Origin: CAZBWP01 sp964630265
Lineage (GTDB): Bacteria; Pseudomonadota; Alphaproteobacteria; Rhodospirillales; Defluviicoccaceae
NCBI GenBank assembly: GCA_964630265.1
Contig: CAZVRW010000020.1
Span: 1 to 54,221 of the forward strand
DNA length: 54,221 bases
Reading direction: 5' to 3'
The translations under genes were made by a program, and so were the position numbers. Positions 33,430-42,078 of the stretch are shown here, piece by piece; within the stretch, counting starts at the first letter, position 1; every line of letters begins with the position of its first letter. The notes beneath the pieces were generated by a model. It was given only the letters and a program-made list of their open reading frames with translations. It was not told the DNA's origin and did not search any database.

Positions 33430-34539
33430 CTAACCGGCGCGCGGGAGCAGGACGATCAGCCGGCCCTGCCGATACATGCGCCCGGCGCTCTCGCCGGCCA
33501 CGTCGCCGGTGCCCCAGAAGAGATCGGCGCGGTTGGCACCCTTGATGGCACCGCCCGTGTCCTGCGCCACCATCAGCCGCCGCAACGGCACGTTCGGTTC
33601 CAGCGGCTCCACCGTATCCAGCCACACCGGCGCGCCCAGCGGCACGAACGCCGGGTCGATCGCCAAGCTGCGTTGCGGCGAGAGGACGACCCCCTGGGCG
33701 CCGATCGGCCCGTCGCCGTCGATCGGTCGGAAGAAAACATAGGAGGGGTTGGCGTTCATCACCGCATCGGCCTGATCGGGATTCATGCGCAGCCATGCCT
33801 TGATCGACTGCATGGAGGCGCCGCCATCGACGAAGGCGCCGCGATCGATCAGCAAGCGGCCGATGGACACGTACCGGTGTCCGTTCTGGCCACCATAGCC
33901 AACCCGGAGCGTCGTTCCATCCTCCAACAGAATCCGTCCCGAGCCCTGGATGTGCAGGAAGAACAGGTCGGTGGGATCGTCGACCCACAGGAGTTCCAGC
34001 CCGCGACCGGCAAGCGCCCCGGCTTCGATCTCGGCGCGCGATGGATAGCCGGGGTTGCCCCGCGGTGCCGGCGGCAAGCGATAGAGCGGGTAGCGGTAGC
34101 GGCCGGTGCGAACCCGGGAGCCGCGCAGCTCCGGCTCGTAATAGCCGGTAATGACCCCGGTGGACTGACCGCTGCTGGAGATCGCATGCGCGGTGAAGTT
34201 CTTCTCGAAGAACCGGCGCGTGGCATTGGCATCGTACGGAGCGACACGCTCGGCCTGGCCGCAGGTGTCGTGCCAGGCCGCCGCGCTCATGGTGATCGCC
34301 TCCGGCCCGATCGCCCGCTGGCGATCGTACCGTTGCCAGCGGGTACAGGAGCGCAGGAACGCGGCGAGAGCCGCGCGGGGATCATCGGTCGACCAGCCGG
34401 GAAGGTCGCTGAAGCTGACCGGGGTGTAGCTGACCCCGGGCGCCACGCGCGGCGGCGGCGAGGATCCGCAGGCGGCAACGATCAACGCGACGAGAACGCC
34501 AGCGATCGCCCGCCGCTCGCTCACCACGCGGCAGCGCAT
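33430..34539 (-). CDS. mltA: Membrane-bound lytic murein transglycosylase A
   Basis: A 369-residue lipoprotein that cleaves the MurNAc-GlcNAc bond of peptidoglycan with 1,6-anhydro product. The lipobox VALIVAACG gives a predicted lipidated Cys near residue 24. The MltA barrel core is seen in GVITGYYEPELRGS, LFFLHIQGSGRILLEDG and RVGYGGQNGHRYVSIG, and the 3D domain ends with the catalytic Asp in MVAQDTGGAIKG. Its ATG directly abuts the stop of the Tim44-like gene (TAGATG). The pairing with Tim44-like, fxsA and secB is conserved in Alphaproteobacteria. Confidence 0.93.
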   Translation of the reverse strand: MRCRVVSERRAIAGVLVALIVAACGSSPPPRVAPGVSYTPVSFSDLPGWSTDDPRAALAAFLRSCTRWQRYDRQRAIGPEAITMSAAAWHDTCGQAERVAPYDANATRRFFEKNFTAHAISSSGQSTGVITGYYEPELRGSRVRTGRYRYPLYRLPPAPRGNPGYPSRAEIEAGALAGRGLELLWVDDPTDLFFLHIQGSGRILLEDGTTLRVGYGGQNGHRYVSIGRLLIDRGAFVDGGASMQSIKAWLRMNPDQADAVMNANPSYVFFRPIDGDGPIGAQGVVLSPQRSLAIDPAFVPLGAPVWLDTVEPLEPNVPLRRLMVAQDTGGAIKGANRADLFWGTGDVAGESAGRMYRQGRLIVLLPRAG

Positions 34540-35232
34540 CTACTCTGGGGTGCCCGTTGCCACCAGCATCCAGTTGGGGTCACGGCTGCGGGTGTCGCGT
34601 GCAAACGTCCAGAAATCGGTGACCTCGGTGACCGCCGTCGGGTCACCGTCGACCACGTCGCCGGCCTCGTTGCGGGTGACCGACGTTTGTTCGCTGACGA
34701 ACTTGATGGTCAGGTGGGCGGTGCGACCCGCCATGTAGGCCTCGACGATCTCCGCCGACTTGATGCCCACCAGCGTGACCTCGAGGGATTCCCCGGCCTG
34801 TTCGCGGTCGCGCATGGTTTGTTCAAAATTGCCGAACACCTCGGGGCTCAGCAACGGCTGCAGCGTTACCGTGTCGCCGGCCGCGTAGGCATTGAGAATC
34901 ATCTCAAACGCGATGCGGGCGCCCGACAGAAACTCGTTCGGATCGAAGCTTGGGTCGGTCACGCGAATTTGGGCAAGAGCGCCATCGATGCCACCGAGTT
35001 CGACATCCCGATCAATGTCAACGGTCGCCTCATTCCCCGGCTCCTCGCTTCGATCCGGCAGACGAACCACGTTGTCCTCACCGGCGTCGCCGCGGGGCTG
35101 CGGCTTGAACGGATCCGATCCGCGCGGCTCGTGACCGTCGCGGCGACCGAGGATGCTGCGCAGACGGATGATCAGGAATGCCGCCACGATGGCAAAGAGA
35201 ATGAGATCGAGGGAGAAACCGTCGCCGCCCAT
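34540..35232 (-). CDS. Tim44/TimA-like domain membrane-associated protein
   Basis: A 230-residue protein with one N-terminal membrane helix (LDLILFAIVAAFLIIRL), a charged, proline-rich linker and a C-terminal Tim44-like domain (about 90-225: PNEFLSGARIAFEMILNAYA, ESLEVTLVGIKSAEIVEAYM). Mitochondrial Tim44 tethers Hsp70 to the import channel; bacterial members are membrane adaptors of less certain role. The ATG at 35232 has AAAGG just upstream and is preferred to 35247. It is divergent from fxsA by 155 bases, with secB beyond, and abuts mltA. Confidence 0.88.
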   Translation of the reverse strand: MGGDGFSLDLILFAIVAAFLIIRLRSILGRRDGHEPRGSDPFKPQPRGDAGEDNVVRLPDRSEEPGNEATVDIDRDVELGGIDGALAQIRVTDPSFDPNEFLSGARIAFEMILNAYAAGDTVTLQPLLSPEVFGNFEQTMRDREQAGESLEVTLVGIKSAEIVEAYMAGRTAHLTIKFVSEQTSVTRNEAGDVVDGDPTAVTEVTDFWTFARDTRSRDPNWMLVATGTPE

Positions 35233-35387
35233 TTCGCCTTTCCGCATCGCACACGGCTAGACCGCGCGGCGCTGCTCAGGTAGACATCAGATCCTGCACG
35301 ATATCGACGGAACACGCGTCGGTCCAGCCGAGGCACGCGCTGACTTGCGTTGACGATACATAGGCCAGCACCAGCGCCGGAGCAACC

Positions 35388-35960
35388 ATGGGTCTCTTTC
35401 TCCTCGCGGCTTTCATTGGTATTCCGATCCTCGAGATCGTCGTGTTCATCGAGGCCGGTGATCGCTTCGGGCTGTGGCCGACCCTGGCCGCCATCGTCGT
35501 CACCGCGGTGATCGGCGCGACACTGGTTCGCATCCAGGGGTTCGGCGTGCTGCAGCGGACGCGGCAGAACCTCGATGCCGGGATCGTGCCGATGGCGGAG
35601 GCGTTCGACGGCCTGTGCCTGCTCTTCGCCGGTGCCCTGTTGCTCACGCCCGGTTTCATCACCGATGCCCTCGGCTTCCTGCTGCTGGTGCCGCCGTTGC
35701 GTCTGGCGCTCCGCCGCTGGATCGGCCGCTACCTGGTGGCGTCCGGTCGGATCGTCGTGCAGACCTCCGGGCAGGCTCCTGGGAAGGATCGCGGCGGTGT
35801 GATCATTGATGCCGAGTATGAGGAAGTGGACACCCCGCCGGGTCGACGAGACACCGATGCCGAAGCGTCGGAGCGCCGGCTGGAGCAGCGGTCGGGCGAG
35901 AATCACCCCGATGACGACCGCAACCGCCCGTCGGACGGCGCCGCGGGGAAGGGCCGCTGA
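35388..35960 (+). CDS. fxsA: FxsA family inner-membrane protein
   Basis: A 190-residue protein. Residues 1-120 are the FxsA domain with three to four membrane segments (FLLAAFIGIPILEIVVFIEA, ILAT-type helix AAIVVTAVIGATLVRIQGFG, and LLFAGALLLTPGFITDALGF). A hydrophilic, Arg/Asp/Glu-rich tail of about 60 residues follows. FxsA overproduction relieves exclusion of phage T7 by F in E. coli; the physiological role is unknown. It is the first gene of a short rightward unit with secB 84 bases downstream, a conserved alphaproteobacterial arrangement. Confidence 0.9.
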   Translation: MGLFLLAAFIGIPILEIVVFIEAGDRFGLWPTLAAIVVTAVIGATLVRIQGFGVLQRTRQNLDAGIVPMAEAFDGLCLLFAGALLLTPGFITDALGFLLLVPPLRLALRRWIGRYLVASGRIVVQTSGQAPGKDRGGVIIDAEYEEVDTPPGRRDTDAEASERRLEQRSGENHPDDDRNRPSDGAAGKGR

Positions 35961-36044
35961 GCACGCCGTGGGGGAGCGGCCGCGGTTGTGTCGAAGCACC
36001 ATCCATGATAGCCACCCGCCCGCAACCACGAGGGAGTTCTGAGC

Positions 36045-36653
36045 ATGGCCGATACCCCTGAAGGTCAAGAGGCGCCCGAGACGGGCGCAGGGAACGACGC
36101 CGGCAATGACGCCGAGAACGACGCTGGCAACAACGGCGGGAATGCCGCCGGAGCGACGCCGGCAGAGGCAGCGGGTGCCGACGCCGCACCCCAACGGCCG
36201 CCGTTGGTGGTCCACAACCAATACATCAAGGATCTGTCGTTCGAGGCGCCGGCCGCCCCCGGCATCTTCGCGTCCATGGCCAATCAGCAGCCGAACATCG
36301 ACGTGAACGTCAGCGTACAGGCCAATGCGCTCGGCAACGATTCCTACGAGGTCGTGCTGCAGATCACGTCCACCTGCAAGGCGCAGGACAAGACGGCATT
36401 CATCGCCGAGTTGTCGTATGGCGGGGTGTTCGAGGTGCATGTGGCCGAGAACATGTTGCGGCCGGTGCTGCTGATCGAATGCCCGCGCATTCTGTTTCCC
36501 TTCGCCCGCCACATCCTTTCGAATGCCACGCGCGACGGCGGCTTCATGCCGCTGATGCTCGGCCCGGTGGATTTCGTCGCGCTCTATCAGCGGCACGTGC
36601 AACAGGCCCAGGCGGCGCAATCGGCCGCGCAGCCGCCCACCGCCAACGCCTGA
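36045..36653 (+). CDS. secB: Protein-export chaperone SecB
   Basis: A 202-residue cytosolic tetrameric chaperone that keeps preproteins unfolded and delivers them to SecA. The core starts about residue 55 (VHNQYIKDLSFEAPAAPGIF) and contains the SecA-contacting YGGVFEV and LLIECPRILFPFARHILSNA segments and the closing GPVDFVALYQ. An unusually long N-terminal extension of about 50 residues, rich in Asp, Asn, Gly and Ala (GNDAGNDAENDAGNNGG), is low-complexity and makes it longer than the 155-165 residues usual for the family. GAGGGAG is upstream of the ATG. Confidence 0.95.
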   Translation: MADTPEGQEAPETGAGNDAGNDAENDAGNNGGNAAGATPAEAAGADAAPQRPPLVVHNQYIKDLSFEAPAAPGIFASMANQQPNIDVNVSVQANALGNDSYEVVLQITSTCKAQDKTAFIAELSYGGVFEVHVAENMLRPVLLIECPRILFPFARHILSNATRDGGFMPLMLGPVDFVALYQRHVQQAQAAQSAAQPPTANA

Positions 36654-36693
36654 TCCCGGCCCGGACCCCCCAGCGAGAGCCTGACGCTGCGTC

Positions 36694-37362
36694 TCAGGCC
36701 TCCCGCCGCCACAACGGTGCGGTCAGGCGATCGAGGAAGGCCGCATGTGCGGCTGCCTCGTCGGCGGACGGGGCAATGACGCGCGGCGTTCGGGTGCGGC
36801 GTTCGGCGACGACGGCCTGCCGCCGCCCCGCCTGCAGCGTCAGCCCCGGTTGGCGACCGCCGCGCAGCTCCAGGTAGACCGCCGCGAGCAGGTGTGCGTC
36901 CTTGAGCGCGCCGTGCAGGGTGCGGTCTGATGCGTCGATGGCGAAGCGCTTGCACAGGGCGTCGAGGTTGACGGGGGCGCCGAAAAACCGCGCCCGCGCC
37001 ATCTGCAGCGTGTCCACGGCGCGGGCGGCGGCAAGCGCTGGCCGCTCGAGACGCGCCAGTTCGCTGTTGAGGAAGCGCATGTCGAACGCGGCGTTGTGAA
37101 TCACCAGCGGTGCTTCCCCGAGAAAGCCGAGAAAGCCATCGACGATGGCGGCGAACCGCGGCTTGTCCGCCAGGAAGGCGTCGGTGAGACCATGTACCGC
37201 AGCGGCGTCGGCCGGCATCGATCGCTCCGGATTGATGTACTGCTGGTAGACCCGGCCGGACGGGACGAGATTGACCAGTTCGACGCAGCCGATCTCGACG
37301 ACGCGGTGCCCGTCGGCCGGATCGAGGCCGGTGGTCTCGGTATCCAGGACGATTTCGCGCAT
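36694..37362 (-). CDS. dnaQ: DNA polymerase III epsilon subunit (proofreading exonuclease)
   Basis: A 222-residue DEDDh exonuclease. Exo I is LDTETTGLDPADGHRVVEIG near the N-terminus, Exo II is HNAAFDMRFLN, and Exo III is HGALKDAHLLAAVY with catalytic His and Asp. It corrects replication errors on the replicative polymerase. A short basic C-terminal tail replaces the longer polymerase-binding tail of E. coli. It ends the leftward maf-aroE-coaE-dnaQ operon, nine bases after coaE, and converges on secB. An inverted repeat GCCTGA/TCAGGC spans its stop codon. Confidence 0.95.
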   Translation of the reverse strand: MREIVLDTETTGLDPADGHRVVEIGCVELVNLVPSGRVYQQYINPERSMPADAAAVHGLTDAFLADKPRFAAIVDGFLGFLGEAPLVIHNAAFDMRFLNSELARLERPALAAARAVDTLQMARARFFGAPVNLDALCKRFAIDASDRTLHGALKDAHLLAAVYLELRGGRQPGLTLQAGRRQAVVAERRTRTPRVIAPSADEAAAHAAFLDRLTAPLWRREA

Positions 37363-37371
37363 GCCCGGTCT

Positions 37372-38016
37372 CTACGTCAGGCACCGGCGCGGGTCAACGG
37401 TGCGGCGGCGGCCGCTTAAACGGCACCGGTCGCGGCGGCACTGGCGGACGATGCGGCGAATGACGTCGAAGGTATAGCCTTTGCCGAGGCCGGTGGGAAT
37501 CACATGGTCGGCGCGCCGGCGCTTCTCCGTATCGGGCATCTGGCGGGCAAGGATCGCTTGGGCCCGCTCCACGTCGACGCCCGGCCGCGCCAACAGCCGC
37601 TGCAACTGCACCCGCGCCGGCGCCGAGACGACGGCGACCACATCGCAGGCACGATCCGCGCCGGTCTCGAACAGCAATGGGATGTCAATCACCACCAGCG
37701 ATCGGTCGGCCCGCGCCTGCCGGCGAACAAAGCCGGTGCGCGCGGCGATCACCCGGGGATGCAGAATGGCCTCGAGACGCTCCAGGGCGGCGGCATCCCC
37801 GAAGACGCGCGCGCCGAGCGCTACACGATCGACGCGGCCGTCGACGACGACGCCCGGGAAGGCCGCGCCGACGGCGCCGACGGCATCACCGCCGCGCGCC
37901 AGCAACGCATGCACGCAGGCATCGGCATCGAACACCGGAACGCCGAGCCACCGGAACATCCGGGCCGCCGTCGACTTGCCCATGGCGATCGAGCCGGTGA
38001 GACCGAGGATCATCAT
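37372..38016 (-). CDS. coaE: Dephospho-CoA kinase
   Basis: A 214-residue kinase for the last step of coenzyme A synthesis. The P-loop is GLTGSIAMGKST near the N-terminus. FDADACVHALLA carries the catalytic Asp, VVIDIPLLFETGADRACDVV is the conserved core, and a segment around LLARPGVDVERAQAILARQM is the lid. Two ATG codons are adjacent (38016 and 38013). The gene starts two bases after the aroE stop, and the open frame upstream is aroE in another phase. The extended Arg-rich C-terminus is unusual for the family. Confidence 0.95.
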   Translation of the reverse strand: MMILGLTGSIAMGKSTAARMFRWLGVPVFDADACVHALLARGGDAVGAVGAAFPGVVVDGRVDRVALGARVFGDAAALERLEAILHPRVIAARTGFVRRQARADRSLVVIDIPLLFETGADRACDVVAVVSAPARVQLQRLLARPGVDVERAQAILARQMPDTEKRRRADHVIPTGLGKGYTFDVIRRIVRQCRRDRCRLSGRRRTVDPRRCLT

Positions 38017-38018
38017 TG

Positions 38019-38867
38019 TCAGCCACCGAGAACGAAGGCGCGCAGTTCGGCCGTCACCGTCGGCTCGATGCCAAACCACGCGGCGAAGCCCGGGCGGGCC
38101 TGATGCAAAAGCATGCCCAGCCCGTCGACGGTGAGGTTGCCGCGCCGTTCGGCAGCGCCCAGGAGCGCCGTCTTCAGAGGGGTATAGACCAGATCGGTGA
38201 CCACGGCCGTCGCCGGCAACCGCTCGAGACTCAGCGGCAAGGCCGGGTGGCCGGCCATCCCGAGCGAGGTGGCATTGACCAGCATGGCACAATCGGCGAG
38301 GGCGTCGGCCGTGCGCTCCCACGGCAGGACGGAGACGGGACCTCCCGTTACCCGCGCCAGCGCCAGGGCACGATCGGCGTTTCGGTTGCTGAGACGAACC
38401 TCCGGCACACCGGCGTCGAGCAGGGCGACGCACACCGCCCGCGCGGCACCGCCCGCGCCCAGCAGCATCGCCGGTCCGGACGATGGCTGCCAGTCGGGCG
38501 CACCGCTCCGCAGGTTTTCGAGAAAGCCGTAGCCGTCGGTATTGTCGCCATGGAGACCGTTGTCGGCATGGACGATCACGGTGTTGACGGCACCGATGCG
38601 ACGCGCCTGCTCGGACACGCTGTCGACGGCGGCGACGGCCGCTTCCTTGTGGGGCAGCGTGACGTTGGCCCCGGCGAAGCCGAGATCGGCCAAGCCGCGA
38701 ATGGAGCGGGCGATCACGGCGGGTCGCACCGGCAGCGGCACGTAGGCACCGTCGATGCCGTACCGGTCGAGCCAGAAGCCGTGCAGCCGCGGCGACAGCG
38801 AATGCGCGACGGGCCAGCCGATCACCCCGGCCACCCGTGCCCGCCCGGACAACGCGGGGACGCTCAC
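38019..38867 (-). CDS. aroE: Shikimate dehydrogenase
   Basis: A 282-residue NADPH enzyme reducing 3-dehydroshikimate to shikimate in aromatic amino-acid synthesis. The substrate domain includes GWPVAHSLSPRLHGFWL and the catalytic Lys in NVTLPHKEAAV; the Asp of NTDGYGF is the second catalytic residue. The nucleotide domain has MLLGAGGAARAVCVALLDAG and the NADP-selective SNRNADRA. Its start overlaps the maf stop (ATGA) and it ends two bases before coaE, so it is the second gene of the operon. Confidence 0.96.
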   Translation of the reverse strand: MSVPALSGRARVAGVIGWPVAHSLSPRLHGFWLDRYGIDGAYVPLPVRPAVIARSIRGLADLGFAGANVTLPHKEAAVAAVDSVSEQARRIGAVNTVIVHADNGLHGDNTDGYGFLENLRSGAPDWQPSSGPAMLLGAGGAARAVCVALLDAGVPEVRLSNRNADRALALARVTGGPVSVLPWERTADALADCAMLVNATSLGMAGHPALPLSLERLPATAVVTDLVYTPLKTALLGAAERRGNLTVDGLGMLLHQARPGFAAWFGIEPTVTAELRAFVLGG

Positions 38868-39490
38868 CGCTCGATCACGCCCTGGTCGCGGAGGAAGGCC
38901 AGCAGTGGCAGCAACGGCATGCCAAGCACCGTGAAAAAATCCCCTTCGATGCAGCTGAACAGCTGAACCCCCGGCCCTTCCAGCTGGTAGGCGCCCACCG
39001 ACTTGAAAGCGGCCTCGCCGATGCGGTCAAGATAGTGCTCGAGGAAATCATCGGAAAAGTGACGCATCGTCAATGCCGCTTGGTCGACGCAGCGCCACCA
39101 CACCACGTCGTCCCGGACGACGGCCACCGCGCTGATCAGCCGGTGCGTCCGCCCACGCAGCATGCGCAAACTGGTCGCGGCGTCGTGGCGATCCACGGGC
39201 TTGTCGCACACGCGGCCGTCGCACTGCAGAACCTGGTCGGCGCCGATGACCAGGGATGCGGGTCGCTGGCTGGCGCCGGCGAGAGCTTTCGCATCGGCCA
39301 ACCGCGCGGCGATGGCCGATGCATCCAGATTCCAATCCAAGGCCTGTCGCTTGATGGCGGCCTCGTCGACCTGTGGCGCGGCATGGGCGACGGTGATCCC
39401 GGCCGATGCCAGCATGCGGCGCCGGGTTTCACTGGCCGAGGCGAGGAGGATCGGCGGTGGCGTTTTTTTCTGCGGTTCGTCGGCATCCAT
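38864..39490 (-). CDS. maf: Maf/YhdE-type nucleoside triphosphate pyrophosphatase
   Basis: A 208-residue house-cleaning pyrophosphatase acting on modified or canonical nucleotides. Signature SASETRRRMLASAG is near residue 18, with VIGADQVLQCDGRVCDKP as the catalytic acidic loop and VGAYQLEGPGVQLFSCIEGD as the closing motif. The ATG at 39490 has an AAGAAG-type site upstream; a longer open frame from 39721 would run into the origin region and is rejected. It is first in the left-going operon that faces the hemE operon across the probable origin. Confidence 0.92.
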   Translation of the reverse strand: MDADEPQKKTPPPILLASASETRRRMLASAGITVAHAAPQVDEAAIKRQALDWNLDASAIAARLADAKALAGASQRPASLVIGADQVLQCDGRVCDKPVDRHDAATSLRMLRGRTHRLISAVAVVRDDVVWWRCVDQAALTMRHFSDDFLEHYLDRIGEAAFKSVGAYQLEGPGVQLFSCIEGDFFTVLGMPLLPLLAFLRDQGVIER

Positions 39491-39965
39491 GCGCGCTTCT
39501 TTTCCGTAATTTTGGCGATACCGGGTCATATGGTTGTGGACAACATCGTGGACAAAAAATCCGCATGCGGGGGTAACTGGCGATTGTCGTCCCGCTGCTG
39601 AAAACCGTTCGCGTTCGTGATCCAAAACTCCAGAGGCCGGTGTACTGTGCGTCGATGCAGCGGATCGCTTGTGGATAACGGGAGTCCTGGTGGGAGCGCC
39701 ATGATCGCCCCGGTATTGCACAGGCTAATACACTGAACCGAACGGTCCGACATGACAACGGGTTGCAAGCTCTGTCCACAGCTCGTCCCATGATCTGCAC
39801 ACGGCGGTCCGCAGCAACGTTTTGCGCTAACGGTTCAGTGGATAGGCTGGGCGTGAATATCAATCCCCGTTTTCCCCACCACCACTACAGCCACAAGCCT
39901 TTTTTATAGACTCTTTGAACTGTAAAGGTAGGTGGGTCATCGAGACGGGCGACAGGGATGCGGTT
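39491..39965. other. Probable chromosome origin region (oriC)
   Basis: A 475-base non-coding interval between divergent maf and hemE operons. DnaA-box-like 9-mers: TGTGGATAA at 39670-39678 (perfect TTATCCACA on the minus strand), TGTGGACAA at 39535-39543 (one mismatch), CGTGGACAA at 39547-39555, CTGTCCACA at 39772-39780 and AGTGGATAG at 39837-39845 (two mismatches each). An AT-rich stretch at 39896-39928 next to hemE could be the unwinding element. The Caulobacter origin also adjoins hemE, and parA/parB and two parS sites lie 10-14 kb to the right. No dnaA gene is in the window. Experimental proof is absent. Confidence 0.62.
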
Positions 39966-41012
39966 TTGACGAAAAAGCCATTTTTGCAGGCGTTTCAATC
40001 GGCCATCCCGCTCCGCCCACCGGTGTGGCTGATGCGTCAAGCGGGGCGGTACCTTCCGGAGTATCGCGCTTTGCGGGCGGACGCTCCGGACTTTCTCACG
40101 TTCTGCTATACGCCGGCCCTGACCGTCGAGGCCGCCTTGCAGCCGCTGCGGCGCTTCGGCTTGGACGCGGCCATCCTGTTCAGTGACATCCTGGTGGTGC
40201 CGGACGCGCTCGGCCGGTCGGTGCGTTTTGTCGAGGGGACCGGCCCGGTGCTGGATCCGGTGCGGCGCGCGGAGGACGTGCCGGCCTTCGCCGTCGATGC
40301 GTTCGAGGCGCGGTTGGCACCGGTGTTCCAATCGGTGCGAACGCTCAAGGCCGCGCTGGCGCCGGAGGTGGCGCTGATCGGCTTCGCCGGCGCGCCCTGG
40401 ACCGTGGCCCTGTACATGGTGCAAGGCCGCGGGGGTGGCGAGAGCGACACCGTGCGGGCGATGGCGTATACGGCGCCGGCCATGTTCGGCAAGCTCATGC
40501 AGGTGCTCGTCGAGGCAACGACGCACCACCTGATCCGGCAGATCGAGACCGGTGCTGAGGCAGTGCAGCTGTTCGACACGTGGGCGGGGGTGCTCGCCGA
40601 GGAGCAGTTCCGGCGCTGGGTCATCGCGCCAACCGCGGAGATCGTCGACCGCGTGCGGGCGGCGCATCCGGGGGTGCCGATCATCGGGTTCCCCCGTGGG
40701 GCCGGGGCGCTCTATCCGGAGTACGTGACGGCGACGGGCGTTGACGGGGTCGGTCTGGATTGTGGCGTGCCGTTGGTGTGGGCACGAGACACGCTGCAAG
40801 GCCGAGCGCTGCTGCAGGGCAATCTCGACAATCTGCTGCTGGTGTCTGGCGGGCGGGCCCTGGATGCGGCGGTGGATCGACTGGTGCGAACCCTCGCGGG
40901 CGGCCGCTTCGTCTTCAATCTCGGTCACGGCGTGCTGCCGCAGACGCCGCCCGACCATGTGAATAACCTGGTGCAGCGGCTGCGCGCAACCGCGGCGGTG
41001 GTTTCTCAATGA
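39966..41012 (+). CDS. hemE: Uroporphyrinogen decarboxylase
   Basis: A 348-residue enzyme that removes four acetate carboxyls from uroporphyrinogen III to form coproporphyrinogen III. The signature VWLMRQAGRYLPEYR is near residue 22. DAAILFSDILVVPDALG carries a catalytic Asp, GFAGAPWTVALYMVQG is the second signature, and FNLGHGVLPQTPPDHV closes the protein. TTG at 39966 is chosen because the encoded TKKPFLQAF matches family N-termini and CAGGGA lies upstream; an earlier TTG at 39915 would add 17 residues. The stop overlaps the hemH start (ATGA). Confidence 0.94.
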   Translation: MTKKPFLQAFQSAIPLRPPVWLMRQAGRYLPEYRALRADAPDFLTFCYTPALTVEAALQPLRRFGLDAAILFSDILVVPDALGRSVRFVEGTGPVLDPVRRAEDVPAFAVDAFEARLAPVFQSVRTLKAALAPEVALIGFAGAPWTVALYMVQGRGGGESDTVRAMAYTAPAMFGKLMQVLVEATTHHLIRQIETGAEAVQLFDTWAGVLAEEQFRRWVIAPTAEIVDRVRAAHPGVPIIGFPRGAGALYPEYVTATGVDGVGLDCGVPLVWARDTLQGRALLQGNLDNLLLVSGGRALDAAVDRLVRTLAGGRFVFNLGHGVLPQTPPDHVNNLVQRLRATAAVVSQ

Positions 41013-42046
41013 ACGGCAAGGTCGCGGTGATCGTCTTCAATCTCGGGGGTCCGGACGAGGCGGCGGCGGTGCAGCCGTTCCTGTTCAACCTGTTCAGCGA
41101 CAAGGCGATCATCGGTGTACCGCAACCGATCCGCTGGCTCTTGGCCACGCTGATCTCGCGGCGACGGGCCCCCGTGGCGCGCGAGATCTACGCTCACCTG
41201 GGCGGTAGATCGCCGCTGCTGGAGCTGACCGAGGCGCAGGCGGGGGCCCTGCAGGGGGTGCTCGGCGAGCGGGGCGTCGAGGCGCGGGTGTTCGTCTGTA
41301 TGCGCTACTGGCAGCCGATGAGTGCCGCTGTCGCTCAAGCGGTGGCGGCCTATAAACCGGACGAGATCGTCCTGCTGCCGCTGTATCCGCAGTACTCCAC
41401 GACCACGACCGGCTCGTCGCTGGAGGACTGGCAGCAGGCTGCCGCCGCGGCCGGGATTGGCGTGCGTCCGCGCACGGTCTGCTGCTATCCGACCGAGCCG
41501 GGCCTGGTGGCCGCGCACGCGGATCTGGTGCGGGCGGCGCTGACCGAGGCACGGGAGCACGGGACACCGCGGCTGCTGTTCTCCGCGCACGGGTTGCCGG
41601 AACGGGTGATCGCGCGCGGCGATCCCTATCAATGGCAGGTGGAACGGACGGCGGCGGCGGTGGTCGAGGCGCTGGCCATCGCCGATCTTGACCACGCCAT
41701 CTGTTACCAAAGCCGCGTCGGGCCGCTGAAGTGGATCGGGCCGTCGACGGAGGAGGAGATCGACCGCGCCGGTCGCGATGGCGTGTCGTTGGTCGTCGTG
41801 CCGATCGCCTTCGTCTCCGAGCACTCGGAGACCCTTGTGGAGCTCGATATCGAGTACGCGGAACGGGCGCGCGGGGCGGGCGTTCCAGGCTTTGTGCGCG
41901 TGCCTGCCGTCGGCACATCGGCAGTGTTCGTCGCGGGGCTTGCCGATGTCGTCATCGATGCGTTAGGCAGGCCGCCGGAGACGGCGCCGCCGGGTGGCGT
42001 GCGTCTCTGTCCGAGCGACCGACGTCAGTGTCCGTGCCGCGCCTGA
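41009..42046 (+). CDS. hemH: Ferrochelatase
   Basis: A 345-residue enzyme inserting ferrous iron into protoporphyrin IX. Recognisable parts are FNLGGPDEAAAVQPFLFNLF at the start, CMRYWQPMSAAVAQAV, LLPLYPQYSTTTTGSS, the metal-site FSAHGLPERVIARGDPYQ, CYQSRVGPLKWIGP and AFVSEHSETLVELDIEY. A C-terminal tail carries three Cys (LCPSDRRQCPCRA), of interest because some ferrochelatases bind a [2Fe-2S] cluster near the end. It is coupled to hemE, and hemJ starts 32 bases later. Confidence 0.95.
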   Translation: MNGKVAVIVFNLGGPDEAAAVQPFLFNLFSDKAIIGVPQPIRWLLATLISRRRAPVAREIYAHLGGRSPLLELTEAQAGALQGVLGERGVEARVFVCMRYWQPMSAAVAQAVAAYKPDEIVLLPLYPQYSTTTTGSSLEDWQQAAAAAGIGVRPRTVCCYPTEPGLVAAHADLVRAALTEAREHGTPRLLFSAHGLPERVIARGDPYQWQVERTAAAVVEALAIADLDHAICYQSRVGPLKWIGPSTEEEIDRAGRDGVSLVVVPIAFVSEHSETLVELDIEYAERARGAGVPGFVRVPAVGTSAVFVAGLADVVIDALGRPPETAPPGGVRLCPSDRRQCPCRA

Positions 42047-42078
42047 CCGTCGTTGCCCAGCCATGAGGACTTAGTTGC

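Noticed and set aside
39491..39721. Maf with an additional 77-residue N-terminus
   Set aside because: The extra part has no similarity to Maf, covers DnaA-box-like sequences, and the ATG at 39490 has a proper ribosome site and family-like start.
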